Position numbers and translations under genes: made by a program
Assembly: GCA_003945285.1 (NCBI GenBank)
Contig: AP019005.1
Span: 744,001-808,000, forward strand
DNA length: 64,000 nucleotides
DNA from: Hydrogenimonas sp.
GTDB lineage: Bacteria > Campylobacterota > Campylobacteria > Campylobacterales > Hydrogenimonadaceae
Direction: 5' to 3'
The notes under the pieces: model-generated
The model's input: only the letters and a program-made list of their open reading frames with translations
Databases searched by the model: none
What the model was told of the DNA's origin: nothing
In this document: piece after piece, positions 15,917 to 24,551 of the stretch
Numbering within the stretch: position 1 is the stretch's first letter
Layout: every line of letters begins with the position of its first letter

Positions 15917-17181
15917 AGAGACTTTAGAGCCTCCAGCATCGAGAATGCCACCTCATATTTGTTCGCCTGCGGAATCTCTATCTCCTTTTCGGCGGTTACC
16001 AGGGTGACGGCATTGGTTTCGCTCCCGAAGCTCTCACTGCCTTCGAGAATATTGAGAGCAACGAAATCAACACCCTTCTCTTTAAGCGCTTTTTTTGCGT
16101 TTTCGAGCGCTCTCTCCCTATCCATTTCGGCTTTGAAGGCGACACTCTTCACTCCCGACCTGTCGATAGATTTCAGAATATCGGGATTCTCCACAAGCTG
16201 CAAAGACCACTCTTTACCGAGGGTCGCTTTTTTGAGTTTGCCTCTTTGCGGATGTGCCGGCCTGAAGTCGCTGACCGCCGCAGTCATGAAGAGCCAGGGA
16301 CTCTTCTGCACAAGCTCGGGATGTCCTGTCTCGGAGTGGAAAGAGGGTTTGGTCAGCACCCCTTTTTTCGCCACTTTCAACGCGTCTTCCGTATACCTGA
16401 GCATCTCTTCGGCGCTCTCGACCTTTATTACGTGTACCGGCGGAATCGATTTCGGCTCTTTGGCGGTGATGTAGCAGACGTCGGCCCCTTTCGCATAGAG
16501 TGCGGTAACCATCGCTTCGGCCATCTTGCCGCTCGAGAAGTTCGATATGTAGCGTACCTCGTCTATCTTTTCGATCGTACCGCCGCCCGTTACCACGACG
16601 CGCCTGTTTTTCCAGTATTCGTCTTCGTAAAGGTGCTTCAAAGATACCGCGAATATCATCTCCGGTTCGGCCATCGCCCCTCTGCCCACCGTGTTGCACG
16701 CAAGAAGTTTCGTCTGCGGCTCCACCACCTCTATGCGGTGCAGCTTCAGAAGCTTCAGACTCCCTTCGGTTACAGGGTGCTCCAGCATCCTGGTGTTTGC
16801 GGCCGGGCAGAGGAGGGCGCTCTTTCCGAATGCCAGGGCGCTCTGCAGAAGCAGGTTGTCGGCTATGCCGTTGGAGAGCTTGTTTATCGTGTTCGCGGTT
16901 GCCGGGGCGATAACGAAGAGATCGGCCCATTCGCCTATGCCAATATGGTTGAGGTCGCCGCTCCACTCCTCCGTCTCTTCGTGGAGTACGCGGTTGCCGC
17001 TCAGCGCTTCGAAGGTGAGGGGGGTTACGAAGCGTTTCGCCGATTCACTCATAACCACCCTGACCTCGGCTCCCGCCTTGAGATAGAGCCTGACCAGTTC
17101 GCACGAGCGGTAGGCCGCTATGCTGCCGCTGACTCCAACCAGAATCTTTTTTCCGTCGAGTCTTACCTGTTCGAGCATCAC
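15913..17181 (-). CDS. coaBC: Bifunctional phosphopantothenoylcysteine decarboxylase/phosphopantothenate-cysteine ligase
   Basis: This 422-residue enzyme performs two steps of coenzyme A synthesis. The N-terminal flavin-binding CoaC domain (about 1-185) shows GVSGSIAAYRSCELVR, the catalytic His in LNHIGIGEW, APATANTINKLSNGIADNLL and the active-site Cys in CPAANTRM, where most homologues have CPAMN. The C-terminal CoaB domain starts with VTGGGTIEKIDEVRYISNFS and keeps the lysine-rich end. It overlaps glmU by 4 bp and the hypothetical gene by 4 bp. Confidence 0.95.
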   Translation of the reverse strand: MMLEQVRLDGKKILVGVSGSIAAYRSCELVRLYLKAGAEVRVVMSESAKRFVTPLTFEALSGNRVLHEETEEWSGDLNHIGIGEWADLFVIAPATANTINKLSNGIADNLLLQSALAFGKSALLCPAANTRMLEHPVTEGSLKLLKLHRIEVVEPQTKLLACNTVGRGAMAEPEMIFAVSLKHLYEDEYWKNRRVVVTGGGTIEKIDEVRYISNFSSGKMAEAMVTALYAKGADVCYITAKEPKSIPPVHVIKVESAEEMLRYTEDALKVAKKGVLTKPSFHSETGHPELVQKSPWLFMTAAVSDFRPAHPQRGKLKKATLGKEWSLQLVENPDILKSIDRSGVKSVAFKAEMDRERALENAKKALKEKGVDFVALNILEGSESFGSETNAVTLVTAEKEIEIPQANKYEVAFSMLEALKSL

Positions 17182-18476
17182 TTTTTCCCCGTCTTGAAGA
17201 AGCGGTGGAAAAATCTTTCCACTATCTTCTGGGGTGTTCTGGAGATCGCCAGTGCACCCTCTTTCACATTGTCCGTCACCGTGGTTCCGGCCGCTATCAT
17301 AACGTTGTCCTCTATCGTAACCGGGGCGACCAGTTGCGAATCGGAGCCTATGAAGACGTTTTTGCCTATTTTCGTCTTGTATTTGTTTATGCCGTCGTAG
17401 TTGCAGGTGATTGTGCCCGCCCCGACATTGGTTCCCTCATCTATCTCGGCATCTCCGAGGTAGCTCAAGTGCCCTGCTTTTACACCTTTGAGATGCGACT
17501 TTTTCACTTCAACGAAATTTCCGATATGGGTATCTTCCAGAACGCTTCCCGGGCGGATCCTGGCCATCGGGCCGCATGTAGATTTTTTTATCTCCGCCTC
17601 TTCGACCACTGTGTGCGACTTTATGTGCGAGTCGGAAATGATGCTCTCCCCGTGGATCGTAACGCCGTTGTCGAGGATGCAGTCGCCGTGGAAGATAGCC
17701 CTTGAATCGATATAGATTGTCGAAGGCAGATGCATGGTGACACCGGCCCTCATCCACTTCTCCCGTATTTTTTGCTGCATCATCTCTTCGGCGTGTGCCA
17801 GGTCGTAACGGCTGTTTACACCCTTGAACGCCTCCTCTTCGACCCATACGGGAACTATGTGCATACCATCCTCCCGGGCCATCTTGACTATATCGGTTAT
17901 ATAGTACTCACCCTGTGCATTGTCGTTGGAGAGGAGAGGAAGGTAGCGGTCCAGAACTTCACGTCTGAAAATGTAGACTCCGGCGTTGACCGTCTTTATC
18001 TCTCTCTGCCGCGGCGTGCAGTCTTTCTCTTCGACGATGGCCTCCACCTCCCCGTTCTCTACAACGACCCTCCCGTAGCCTGAAGGGTCAGGAAGATCGA
18101 ATACGCTCATAACTATGTCCGCCTCTTCGGCAAGGAGCGGTTCAAGTGACTCGGGCGTCACGAGAGGCATATCGCCGTTGAGCACCAGTACCTTGTCGTG
18201 CATCGTCGCTATATCCATGACGGCTCCGCCGGTACCCGGGTAGTTTTCGTGGTCCTGGAGTTTGAATTTTATGTTGTCAAAATGTGCGGCAATCTCTTTT
18301 TCGATACGTTCGGCCTGGTGGAAAAGCACCATGGTAACGTCGTCGCTTACGCTCTTGGCGGTTTTGATCGCGTAGTGTATCATGGGCAGGCCGCTTATGG
18401 GGTGCAGAACTTTCGGCAGGGTCGATTTCATACGTGTGCCCTGTCCGGCCGCAAGGATTATGACTGAGGTACTCAT
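17178..18476 (-). CDS. glmU: Bifunctional UDP-N-acetylglucosamine pyrophosphorylase/glucosamine-1-phosphate acetyltransferase
   Basis: This 432-residue enzyme makes UDP-GlcNAc for peptidoglycan and lipid A. The N-terminal uridylyltransferase domain opens with ILAAGQGTRMKSTLPKVLH, and the C-terminal half is a left-handed beta-helix with hexapeptide repeats and the acetyltransferase region (GHLSYLGDAEIDEGTNVGAG). The ATG at 18476 is chosen over an upstream in-frame codon because it begins at the family start and follows AGGAT. It is the first gene of the seven-gene minus-strand operon. Confidence 0.95.
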   Translation of the reverse strand: MSTSVIILAAGQGTRMKSTLPKVLHPISGLPMIHYAIKTAKSVSDDVTMVLFHQAERIEKEIAAHFDNIKFKLQDHENYPGTGGAVMDIATMHDKVLVLNGDMPLVTPESLEPLLAEEADIVMSVFDLPDPSGYGRVVVENGEVEAIVEEKDCTPRQREIKTVNAGVYIFRREVLDRYLPLLSNDNAQGEYYITDIVKMAREDGMHIVPVWVEEEAFKGVNSRYDLAHAEEMMQQKIREKWMRAGVTMHLPSTIYIDSRAIFHGDCILDNGVTIHGESIISDSHIKSHTVVEEAEIKKSTCGPMARIRPGSVLEDTHIGNFVEVKKSHLKGVKAGHLSYLGDAEIDEGTNVGAGTITCNYDGINKYKTKIGKNVFIGSDSQLVAPVTIEDNVMIAAGTTVTDNVKEGALAISRTPQKIVERFFHRFFKTGKK

Positions 18477-18624
18477 CGGCTGACTATCCTGTTTTATGGG
18501 TTTTTTCGCTCTGCCGCCCACAGCCTGGGCGACACGAATTTTATGAGATTTTAACGCAATAAAGATTAAAATGTCCCAAATTTCGGCCGTTTTAAGAGTA
18601 GCGGTTTATCTTTGTATGCAATAG

Positions 18625-18632
18625 GCCGATAT
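18625..18632 (+). promoter_or_regulatory. Possible sigma-28 -10 box before motA
   Basis: GCCGATAT at 18625-18632 matches the FliA -10 consensus (GCCGATAA) at seven of eight positions. The -35 region is poor, so this is only a candidate. Confidence 0.35.
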
Positions 18633-18714
18633 AGTTTGACAAGAATAACGTAAAGCCAAATCTCTATTTCGAGATTCGGGGAAAAGATTTTACGGGATAA
18701 AAGCAGGAGTGTCG

Positions 18715-19479
18715 ATGGACTTGGGTAGTGTCATCGGTTTGGTATTGATTCTTGGCCTTCTGTTCGGAGCTATGGCCATGGGAGTGGGGATAGGGGCGTA
18801 TATTGACATCCCCTCCGTTCTTATCGTCATCGGCGGTTCGATCGGCGCGCTCCTTGTCGCATTCAAGATGGAGCAGATGAAGAACTTCGTCAAGATCTTC
18901 ATGATCGCCATCAAGCCTCCGCAGGAGAACGTTCCCGAACTGATAAAAAAGCTTGTCGAATATTCGACTCAGGCCAGAAGAGACGGGATTTTGTCACTTG
19001 AAGCGGCGGCCAACAACGAAGAGAACGAGTTCCTTAAGAAGGGCCTCTCGATGGCGGTGGACGGCAACGAGCCGGATACGATAAGGGAGCTTCTTGAGAT
19101 CGAGATGGAGCAGACCAGCGAACGCCACAAGGCAAATGCCGCCATATTCGACCAGTGGGCCGGGCTGGCCGGTGCGATGGGTATGATCGGTACTCTTATC
19201 GGTCTGGTCGCGATGCTTCTGAACATGTCGGACCCAAGTGCGATCGGACCTTCGATGGCGGTCGCGTTGCTTACGACGATGTACGGGGCTATGATAGGAA
19301 ACATCTTCGGTACGCCGATCGCCAACATTCTCAATATACGCGATGCCGACGAAAACCTTGTACGTACGATCATACTCGAAGGTATTATGTCGATCCAGGC
19401 GGGCGACAACCCGCGTACACTCGAAGCTAAACTGCTGTCGTTCCTTCCGCCCAATGAACGCGTGAGCCAGTTTGAGTAG
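18715..19479 (+). CDS. motA: Flagellar motor stator protein MotA
   Basis: This 254-residue inner-membrane stator subunit forms a proton or sodium channel with MotB. It has four membrane helices (two near the N-terminus; two in GLAGAMGMIGTLIGLVAMLL and SMAVALLTTMYGAMIGNIFG) and the long cytoplasmic loop between helices 2 and 3. ATG 18715 is preferred to GTG 18709 because AGGAG lies 5 bp before it. motB follows after 10 bp. Confidence 0.95.
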   Translation: MDLGSVIGLVLILGLLFGAMAMGVGIGAYIDIPSVLIVIGGSIGALLVAFKMEQMKNFVKIFMIAIKPPQENVPELIKKLVEYSTQARRDGILSLEAAANNEENEFLKKGLSMAVDGNEPDTIRELLEIEMEQTSERHKANAAIFDQWAGLAGAMGMIGTLIGLVAMLLNMSDPSAIGPSMAVALLTTMYGAMIGNIFGTPIANILNIRDADENLVRTIILEGIMSIQAGDNPRTLEAKLLSFLPPNERVSQFE

Positions 19480-19489
19480 GATTTTGTAG

Positions 19490-20329
19490 ATGGGAAAGAA
19501 AAAGTGTCCCGAGTGCCCCAAATGTCTACCGGGCTGGCTTGCGGCATTCGGCGACCTTATGAGCCTTTTGCTCTGCTTTTTCGTACTGCTTCTTTCTATG
19601 TCGACCATGGATGCGAAGAAGCTGGAGGAGGCTATAGGCTCACTTGCCGGAGCCCTCTCCGTACTTGAAGGGGGCGAGCGCTCAGAACTCGAAGAGAGAA
19701 GGATGGAGAGCGGTACCGGCGGCGGTGCGGCCGCCACCTCCCCAACGGAGATCCAGACTTCACAGCAGTCCCAGCCCCAGATGGATAACCAGATAAGCAA
19801 AATGATGATGCAGCTGGCATCGTTGAAAGACGAGATGAACGAAATCATGATGAGCCAGGGTGCCACCCCCGCGGTTCTGGAAGAGTCCGAGAAGGGCTTC
19901 CTGCTGAGACTGCCTGCCGAACTCCTTTTCAAGCCGGGTGAAGCGAAAATTGATAATATGGATGCTATACTTTTTCTCAAAAGAATCGCCATGATCATCG
20001 ACAAGCTGCCGAACACGCTTCAGGTCAGTGTGCGGGGGCATACGGACAACATCCCTCCGGGACCCGGCAGCCCCTACCGAGACAACTGGGAGCTTTCGGC
20101 GGCCAGGGCCGTTTCGGTTGTCAAAGAGCTTATAAAAGACGATGTCGACCCCAAAAGACTCTCCGCGTGCGGCAACGCGGAGTTCAAGCCGGTCGCGACC
20201 AATGCGACACCCGAAGGCCGTGCGAAGAACAGGCGTGTAGATCTATACTTCTTCTCCAACGAGCCGGAGCTGGAGAAGAGTGCGAGAAAAGGAATTCTTG
20301 ATGCCGAAACTTCTGCCGTTGCGAAATGA
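19490..20329 (+). CDS. motB: Flagellar motor stator protein MotB
   Basis: This 279-residue protein has a short cysteine-rich cytoplasmic N-terminus (CPECPKC, residues 6-12), a single membrane helix containing the ion-binding aspartate (FGDLMSLLL, Asp22), a low-complexity plug and linker region (about 60-130), and a C-terminal OmpA-like peptidoglycan-binding domain (VRGHTDNIPPGPGSPYRDNW, then NRRVDLYF). It anchors the stator to the cell wall. Confidence 0.95.
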   Translation: MGKKKCPECPKCLPGWLAAFGDLMSLLLCFFVLLLSMSTMDAKKLEEAIGSLAGALSVLEGGERSELEERRMESGTGGGAAATSPTEIQTSQQSQPQMDNQISKMMMQLASLKDEMNEIMMSQGATPAVLEESEKGFLLRLPAELLFKPGEAKIDNMDAILFLKRIAMIIDKLPNTLQVSVRGHTDNIPPGPGSPYRDNWELSAARAVSVVKELIKDDVDPKRLSACGNAEFKPVATNATPEGRAKNRRVDLYFFSNEPELEKSARKGILDAETSAVAK

Positions 20330-20455
20330 GGCCGCGCACAGCACAAAATTTGGAGCACCGTCCGACAATCTGCAGGCGGGAAGCCGCCTAGGCTGCCGCG
20401 GGGCGAGCCGTTCACTCCCGATAGCACTCCTTGACGACCCGTTGCGCAGTTTCAG

Positions 20456-21193
20456 ATGATACGCAAGTTTTTGCCTCTCCTGATTTTCTTTGCCGGGCTT
20501 CCGGTCCTGGCCGCGGTCGATATTCCGACCGTAAACCTCTCCCTCTCGGCTCCGGCCGAACCGAAAGATCTGGTAAATACCCTAAATATCGTCATAGTAC
20601 TTACGCTGCTGGTATTGGCACCCTCCCTGATTCTCGTAATGACCAGCTTCATAAGGCTGATTGTCGTTTTCGCATTTTTGCGGCAGGCGCTCGGAACACA
20701 GCAGACGCCGCCGACGCAGCTGCTGGTCTCTCTGGCGCTCGTCATAACCCTCTTCATCATGGAGCCTATGGGCAAAGAGGCGTACGAGAAGGGTATCAAG
20801 CCCTACATGGACAAGAAGATAGGCTACGAAGTGGCCTTCGACGAGACTATAAAACCTTTCAAATCTTTTATGCTCAGAAATACCAGAGAGGCCGACCTGG
20901 CCCTTTTTTACCGCATAAGGAACCTCCCAAACCCGCAGACGGAGGCCGATGTCTCTCTTACCGTTCTTCTTCCGGCATTCATGATAAGCGAGCTCAAAAC
21001 CGCGTTCGAGATAGGTTTTCTGATCTTTCTGCCCTTTCTCGTCATAGATATGGTCGTCAGCTCCGTTTTGATGAGTATGGGTATGATGATGCTTCCGCCC
21101 GTCATGATATCTCTCCCTTTCAAGATACTCATATTCGTCCTGGTTGACGGCTGGCACCTGCTTGTCGGCAACCTCGTGGAGAGCTTCAAATGA
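20456..21193 (+). CDS. fliP: Flagellar type III export protein FliP
   Basis: This 245-residue protein has a cleavable signal peptide (ending about residue 20) and four membrane helices. It carries the FliP signatures SFIRLIVVFAFLRQALGTQQ and PFLVIDMVVSSVLMSMGMMM. It forms the export gate with FliQ and FliR. The 126-bp gap after motB holds a small GC-rich hairpin (GGCGGGAAGCCGCC) but no gene. The ATGA overlap with trmA suggests co-translation. Confidence 0.95.
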   Translation: MIRKFLPLLIFFAGLPVLAAVDIPTVNLSLSAPAEPKDLVNTLNIVIVLTLLVLAPSLILVMTSFIRLIVVFAFLRQALGTQQTPPTQLLVSLALVITLFIMEPMGKEAYEKGIKPYMDKKIGYEVAFDETIKPFKSFMLRNTREADLALFYRIRNLPNPQTEADVSLTVLLPAFMISELKTAFEIGFLIFLPFLVIDMVVSSVLMSMGMMMLPPVMISLPFKILIFVLVDGWHLLVGNLVESFK

Positions 21194-22302
21194 TATGCAC
21201 CCACTTCGGAGAGTGCGGCAGCTGCTCACTCTACAACCTTCCTTACAATGAGCAGCTATCGACCAAAAAAGAGAGGCTCGAAGAGCTTCTGAAACCCTTT
21301 TACGGCGCGGAGATAGAGCTCTTCTGCTCCAAAGAGGAGCACTTCAGGGCGAGGGCGGAGTACAAGATATACCGAGACGAAAGCGGTTGCAGCTACGCCA
21401 TGCGCCATATGGACAAAAAAGGGTTCGTCAAGCTTAAAGAGTGTCCGATGGTCGTAGAGTCGATAGAAGAGAGAATGTGGAGGCTTCTTGGGTATGTAAA
21501 CGGCGACGAAGAGTTGAAAAACCGCCTTTTCGGCATGGAGTTTCTCTCCTCTGCTGCCGGTGACACTCTCATTACCATGCTCTACCACAGAAAACTGGAA
21601 GATGCGTGGATGGAGCGTGCGAAAGAGCTCGAAACCGAACTGGAAGCCGCCGTCATAGGCAGAAGCCGGAAACAGAAGGTGGTTTTGAGCCGCGAATTTG
21701 TAACGGAAAAGCTCTACGTTGACGGGAAAGAGTATCTCTACAGGCACTACGAGCAGAGCTTCACCCAGCCCAACCCCGGCGTAAACGAAAAGATGATAGC
21801 ATGGGCTTTAAAAGGTGCTTCCGAATACGGTAAAGGAGACTTCTGCGAACTCTACGCCGGGGCCGGGAACTTCACCATTCCGATCTCCGCACACTTTCGA
21901 AAGTGCATCGCGACGGAGATATCGAAACGCTCGATACAGGCCGCCAAAGAGAACTGCTCTTTGAACGGTGTCACGAATATCGAGTTCGTCAGGATGAGCA
22001 GCGAAGAGTTCACTGAAGCACTGGAGGGAAAGAGAGAGTTTTCCCGCCTGAAAGGGGTAGACCTGAAGAGCTACGACCTCAAAACCGTACTGGTGGACCC
22101 GCCCAGAGCCGGGCTCGACGAAGATACAAGAAGATTGACCGCAGGTTTTGAGACCGTAATTTACATATCATGCAACCCCGACACCCTTGCACGCGACCTG
22201 ACAGAGCTCTGCAAAACACACAGGGTGGAAAAAGCGGCACTCTTCGACCAGTTTCCCTATACACCTCATATGGAAGCCGGTGTGGTTCTGACAAAAGTGT
22301 AG
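21190..22302 (+). CDS. trmA: tRNA (uracil-5-)-methyltransferase TrmA, with Fe-S-type cysteines
   Basis: This 370-residue SAM-dependent methyltransferase makes m5U54 in tRNA. The SAM site is ELYAGAGNFTIPIS, and the catalytic Cys lies in YISCNPDTLARD. Length fits TrmA rather than the longer RlmC/RlmD. The N-terminus has C3-x5-C9-x2-C12 and C85, the spacing of the 4Fe-4S motif known from RlmD and absent from E. coli TrmA as I recall it. It is coupled to fliP by a 4-bp overlap. TrmA is the best call, but the rRNA-modifying branch is not excluded. Confidence 0.85.
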   Translation: MICTHFGECGSCSLYNLPYNEQLSTKKERLEELLKPFYGAEIELFCSKEEHFRARAEYKIYRDESGCSYAMRHMDKKGFVKLKECPMVVESIEERMWRLLGYVNGDEELKNRLFGMEFLSSAAGDTLITMLYHRKLEDAWMERAKELETELEAAVIGRSRKQKVVLSREFVTEKLYVDGKEYLYRHYEQSFTQPNPGVNEKMIAWALKGASEYGKGDFCELYAGAGNFTIPISAHFRKCIATEISKRSIQAAKENCSLNGVTNIEFVRMSSEEFTEALEGKREFSRLKGVDLKSYDLKTVLVDPPRAGLDEDTRRLTAGFETVIYISCNPDTLARDLTELCKTHRVEKAALFDQFPYTPHMEAGVVLTKV

Positions 22303-22477
22303 GTAAGCGAACTTTCTGCAAGCAGTTTTTTGAATACAGACCGTGCAGAGATTTTCGGGTAGTATGGGCTGTTTCATCCGGTCATGAATGTCGGGAGAGA
22401 ATTTTAAACACGGGGTATTGCGAGGTATCAGGAGAAGCAGATTCTATATTGATGCATGGTGACAGAAATAGATGCTC
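22303..22477. other. Intergenic, nothing recognised
   Basis: A weak hairpin (CTGCAAGCAG, then six T) lies near 22318. I see no other structure. Confidence 0.4.
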
Positions 22478-22769
22478 TACTTCAACCCAATATCCAGCCT
22501 CATACCAAGAGCGTCGGCGTATTTCATCAGTGTTGCAAGGTTTGGCATATAGCTGTTATTCAGGCTTTCCAGCCTTGAAATGTTGGATTTGGATGTACCG
22601 ATTTTTTTAGCTATTTCATCTTGCGTCAGCCCTTTGGCTACACGTGCCGCTACAAGTTGCTTTTTGATGGTAAAAAGAGGCTTAAGCGCGTTATACTCTT
22701 TTTTACCTCTTTATTCTGCAGAGCTTTTTTCTTGAACTCTGTAAATGTTGGCCTTTTAGTCGCTTTCAT
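22478..22769 (-). pseudogene. HigA-like XRE-family antitoxin, frameshifted
   Basis: Read from ATG 22769, the frame gives MKATKRPTFTEFKKKAL and then fails. Shifting frame at the T-run 22699-22704 (an A-run on the coding strand) restores a clear helix-turn-helix protein: VAKGLTQDEIAKKIGTSKSN, then RLESLNNSYMPNLATLMKY, ending GMRLDIGLK. One missing base in the homopolymer explains it. The start overlaps the end of the toxin remnant, the usual order for HigBA pairs. Confidence 0.75.
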
Positions 22770-23086
22770 CGTCTAACTCCTTTTTACGCTTTAGAGCAAT
22801 TTCCAGATCTCTTTTGGGAGTTTTTTGAGTTTTCTTGACAAAAATGTGCAATATTATGATTTTATCCCTTTTTAATAACAAAAGATGCTTCTGCCTATGC
22901 CTTCGTGCGCTTTTGCTCTCACCTCAAACAAACCATCTTTGAGTGGCTTGGTGTAAGGCTCTCCAAGCTGCGCCCCGGCCATCTCTATGAGTTCAAAGAT
23001 ATGCAGCATCTTAGCTAAAATCTTTGGAGGGAGTGTAAAAGTTTCAGCCTCTACGCCTCATCAAAAAATTCAATCTTCCAATTCAT
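22756..23086 (-). pseudogene. HigB/Gp49-like RelE-superfamily toxin, two frameshifts
   Basis: ATG 23086 opens with MNWKIEFFDEA and hits a stop. Two single-base corrections, near 23053 (a missing G) and near 22875-22880 (a short A/T run), yield one continuous protein: LPPKILAKMLHIFELIEMAG, then LGEPYTKPLKDGLFEVRAKA and an ILHIFVKKTQKTPK tail. That is the Gp49/HigB toxin pattern. It precedes and overlaps the antitoxin remnant. Decay is the simplest reading; homopolymer sequencing error is possible. Confidence 0.75.
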
Positions 23087-23156
23087 GAGCTATGTTGTCA
23101 TAATTGATAACCTATGTCAAGCCTGTCCCGGAATTAATAGGTTATTGCTATCACTC

Positions 23157-23184
23157 GACCCCGAGTGCCCGACCCCGAGTGCCC
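23157..23184. repeat. Tandem 14-mer
   Basis: CGACCCCGAGTGCC occurs twice in direct succession upstream of the toxin remnant. Confidence 0.8.
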
Positions 23185-23315
23185 TTAGATGTTGGGAAAA
23201 TTTAAATTTGGGATAAGAGGACCGCCTCCAACAACTCTTCTTACATTTTACCGGGAGAAATTGAGCTTTATTCAGGTCAATTTTCGATTACAATCATTGG
23301 AGTAACTGTGTAGTA

Positions 23316-23684
23316 TTACAACTCTTTCAGTATCTTTTTGATCACCATATGTAAGTCATCCAACTCTTCATCACATACATTATAGATAGCATCGGCATTT
23401 ACATCGAAATAGTGGTGAGAAAGTATATCTCTCATTCCTTTTATCGATTTCCAGTCAATGGTTTCATACTTTGTAAGTAATTTGCCTTCTGTGAGCTTGT
23501 CTATCTTTTTAAGGCTTTCCCCTATGGCTATAAAAAGCATACACAAACTGTCCAGTTTCTCTTGGCCTTCAGGCGTATCAAGGAAATAGTCGACACTTGT
23601 AACCGGCTCAAATCGAAATTTTATAGTGCTGATTGCATTGTCTATTTGAGACAATATCTCTTTCACTAACTGATTGTCAGGCAC
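23316..23684 (-). CDS. HepT-like HEPN ribonuclease toxin
   Basis: This 122-residue all-helical HEPN protein carries RDILSHHY near residue 85, which fits the RX4HXY active-site motif of HepT exactly. In studied HepT/MntA pairs the toxin cuts RNA and is silenced when the partner attaches AMP to the tyrosine of that motif. The upstream nucleotidyltransferase gene overlaps it by 8 bp. The pair lies in the AT-richer accessory island and appears intact. Confidence 0.85.
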   Translation of the reverse strand: MPDNQLVKEILSQIDNAISTIKFRFEPVTSVDYFLDTPEGQEKLDSLCMLFIAIGESLKKIDKLTEGKLLTKYETIDWKSIKGMRDILSHHYFDVNADAIYNVCDEELDDLHMVIKKILKEL

Positions 23685-23970
23685 TTATAGCCTCTTGCTC
23701 TATATGTTTTTTGAGAGATTGGTTCATCCTCTCACGCAACTGTACCAAATCAGTATGGATGCCGAGTAACTCCTCAAGCTCTATACGAATACGTGAAAGC
23801 AAAAAGAGATTGGAGTGTCTGAGTTTTAAAAATATATCAACATCACTATCCTCTTTCGCATCTCCTCTGGCGTATGAACCGAATATTCCTATCTCTTCAA
23901 TTCCGTATCTATTGCCGTACTCCTCTTTGTATGCTCTAAGAGTCGACAATATCTGGTTTTTATCCGGCAT
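23677..23970 (-). CDS. MntA-like minimal nucleotidyltransferase antitoxin
   Basis: This 97-residue protein has the polymerase-beta nucleotidyltransferase signature GSYARGDAKEDSDVDIFL, i.e. GSX10DXD, with both catalytic aspartates present. It precedes HepT and overlaps it by 8 bp, the normal order. GGAG lies before the ATG. It would AMPylate and neutralise HepT. Confidence 0.87.
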   Translation of the reverse strand: MPDKNQILSTLRAYKEEYGNRYGIEEIGIFGSYARGDAKEDSDVDIFLKLRHSNLFLLSRIRIELEELLGIHTDLVQLRERMNQSLKKHIEQEAISA

Positions 23971-24023
23971 GAGCCAACTCCTAATATTTTTAACTGATAT
24001 TACGCAGTATAGATCAGTTATTT

Positions 24024-24139
24024 ACTTTACGCAAAATCCGCACGCAGAGCGGGACTCTGCAAAATAGCGGAAAAACTGTTGACATCTTAGCCGCCCTGAC
24101 GGGCAAGTGCGGATTTTTACCCGTTTTTTTCCGCTCGAA
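24024..24139. repeat. Intergenic element B, copy 4 (right end lost)
   Basis: The copy begins ACTTTACGCAAAATCCGCAC and contains GCCCTGACGGGCAAGTGCGG and TTTTTCCGCTCGAATC, but lacks the closing inverted repeat. Confidence 0.7.
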
Positions 24140-24240
24140 TCATGGAAAGGATAAATCCTGTGTCAGGTCTGTTTCAATTATAGCATATAGTATTCCTTGC
24201 CTTATGTGATGAAAAGCAAGAGGGCCAGTGATGGCAATTC

Positions 24241-24420
24241 GATCCTATCATCAGGGAGTCGGGCACATCCGTGCGCGGTAAAGCCAGAATATCAAAAGCT
24301 GGTTACTGGATTTATAAATGAACGCTCTACATGCCCCTGATGGTAGCCGTACACCAACAATAGAAGACTCAAAAGCGGCGGCAAGCATACCACCGTTGCA
24401 CAAGTGGCTCTGGTGAGCAA
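24241..24420 (+). mobile_element. Fragment of an IS110-family transposase
   Basis: The plus strand from 24241 encodes DPIIRESGTSVRGKARISKA, the conserved C-terminal region of IS110/IS116/IS902 transposases, followed by GYWIYK, a stop, and TLYMPLMVAV. The frame then breaks again. Only this scrap remains; no ends of an insertion sequence were found. It lies between the HepT/MntA and DarT/NADAR pairs. Confidence 0.7.
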
Positions 24421-24551
24421 AATTTTGATCACTGCCCACTTACTCTACAAAAGTGGGCAGTGATACAGTTATAAAATTTGAGTAAAACCAGTGGAGTTTT
24501 TGTGGGGTTTTATGGGAATGACTAACCTGTACTCCTAAACTTTATGCTTTT
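24421..24551. other. Intergenic, inverted repeat only
   Basis: CACTGCCCACTT at 24434-24445 and AAGTGGGCAGTG at 24451-24462 are perfect inverted arms of a hairpin. It may terminate the NADAR/DarT transcript or be the edge of the old insertion. Confidence 0.5.

Noticed and set aside
15890-17400. Long plus-strand frames over coaBC
   Set aside because: They mirror conserved coaBC and the end of glmU on the other strand; composition is that of shadow frames.
20330-20455. A small gene (such as fliO or fliL) between motB and fliP
   Set aside because: No frame of useful length with a ribosome site; only a short GC-rich hairpin is present.
22316-22331. Terminator after trmA
   Set aside because: The stem is only 4 bp; too weak to call.
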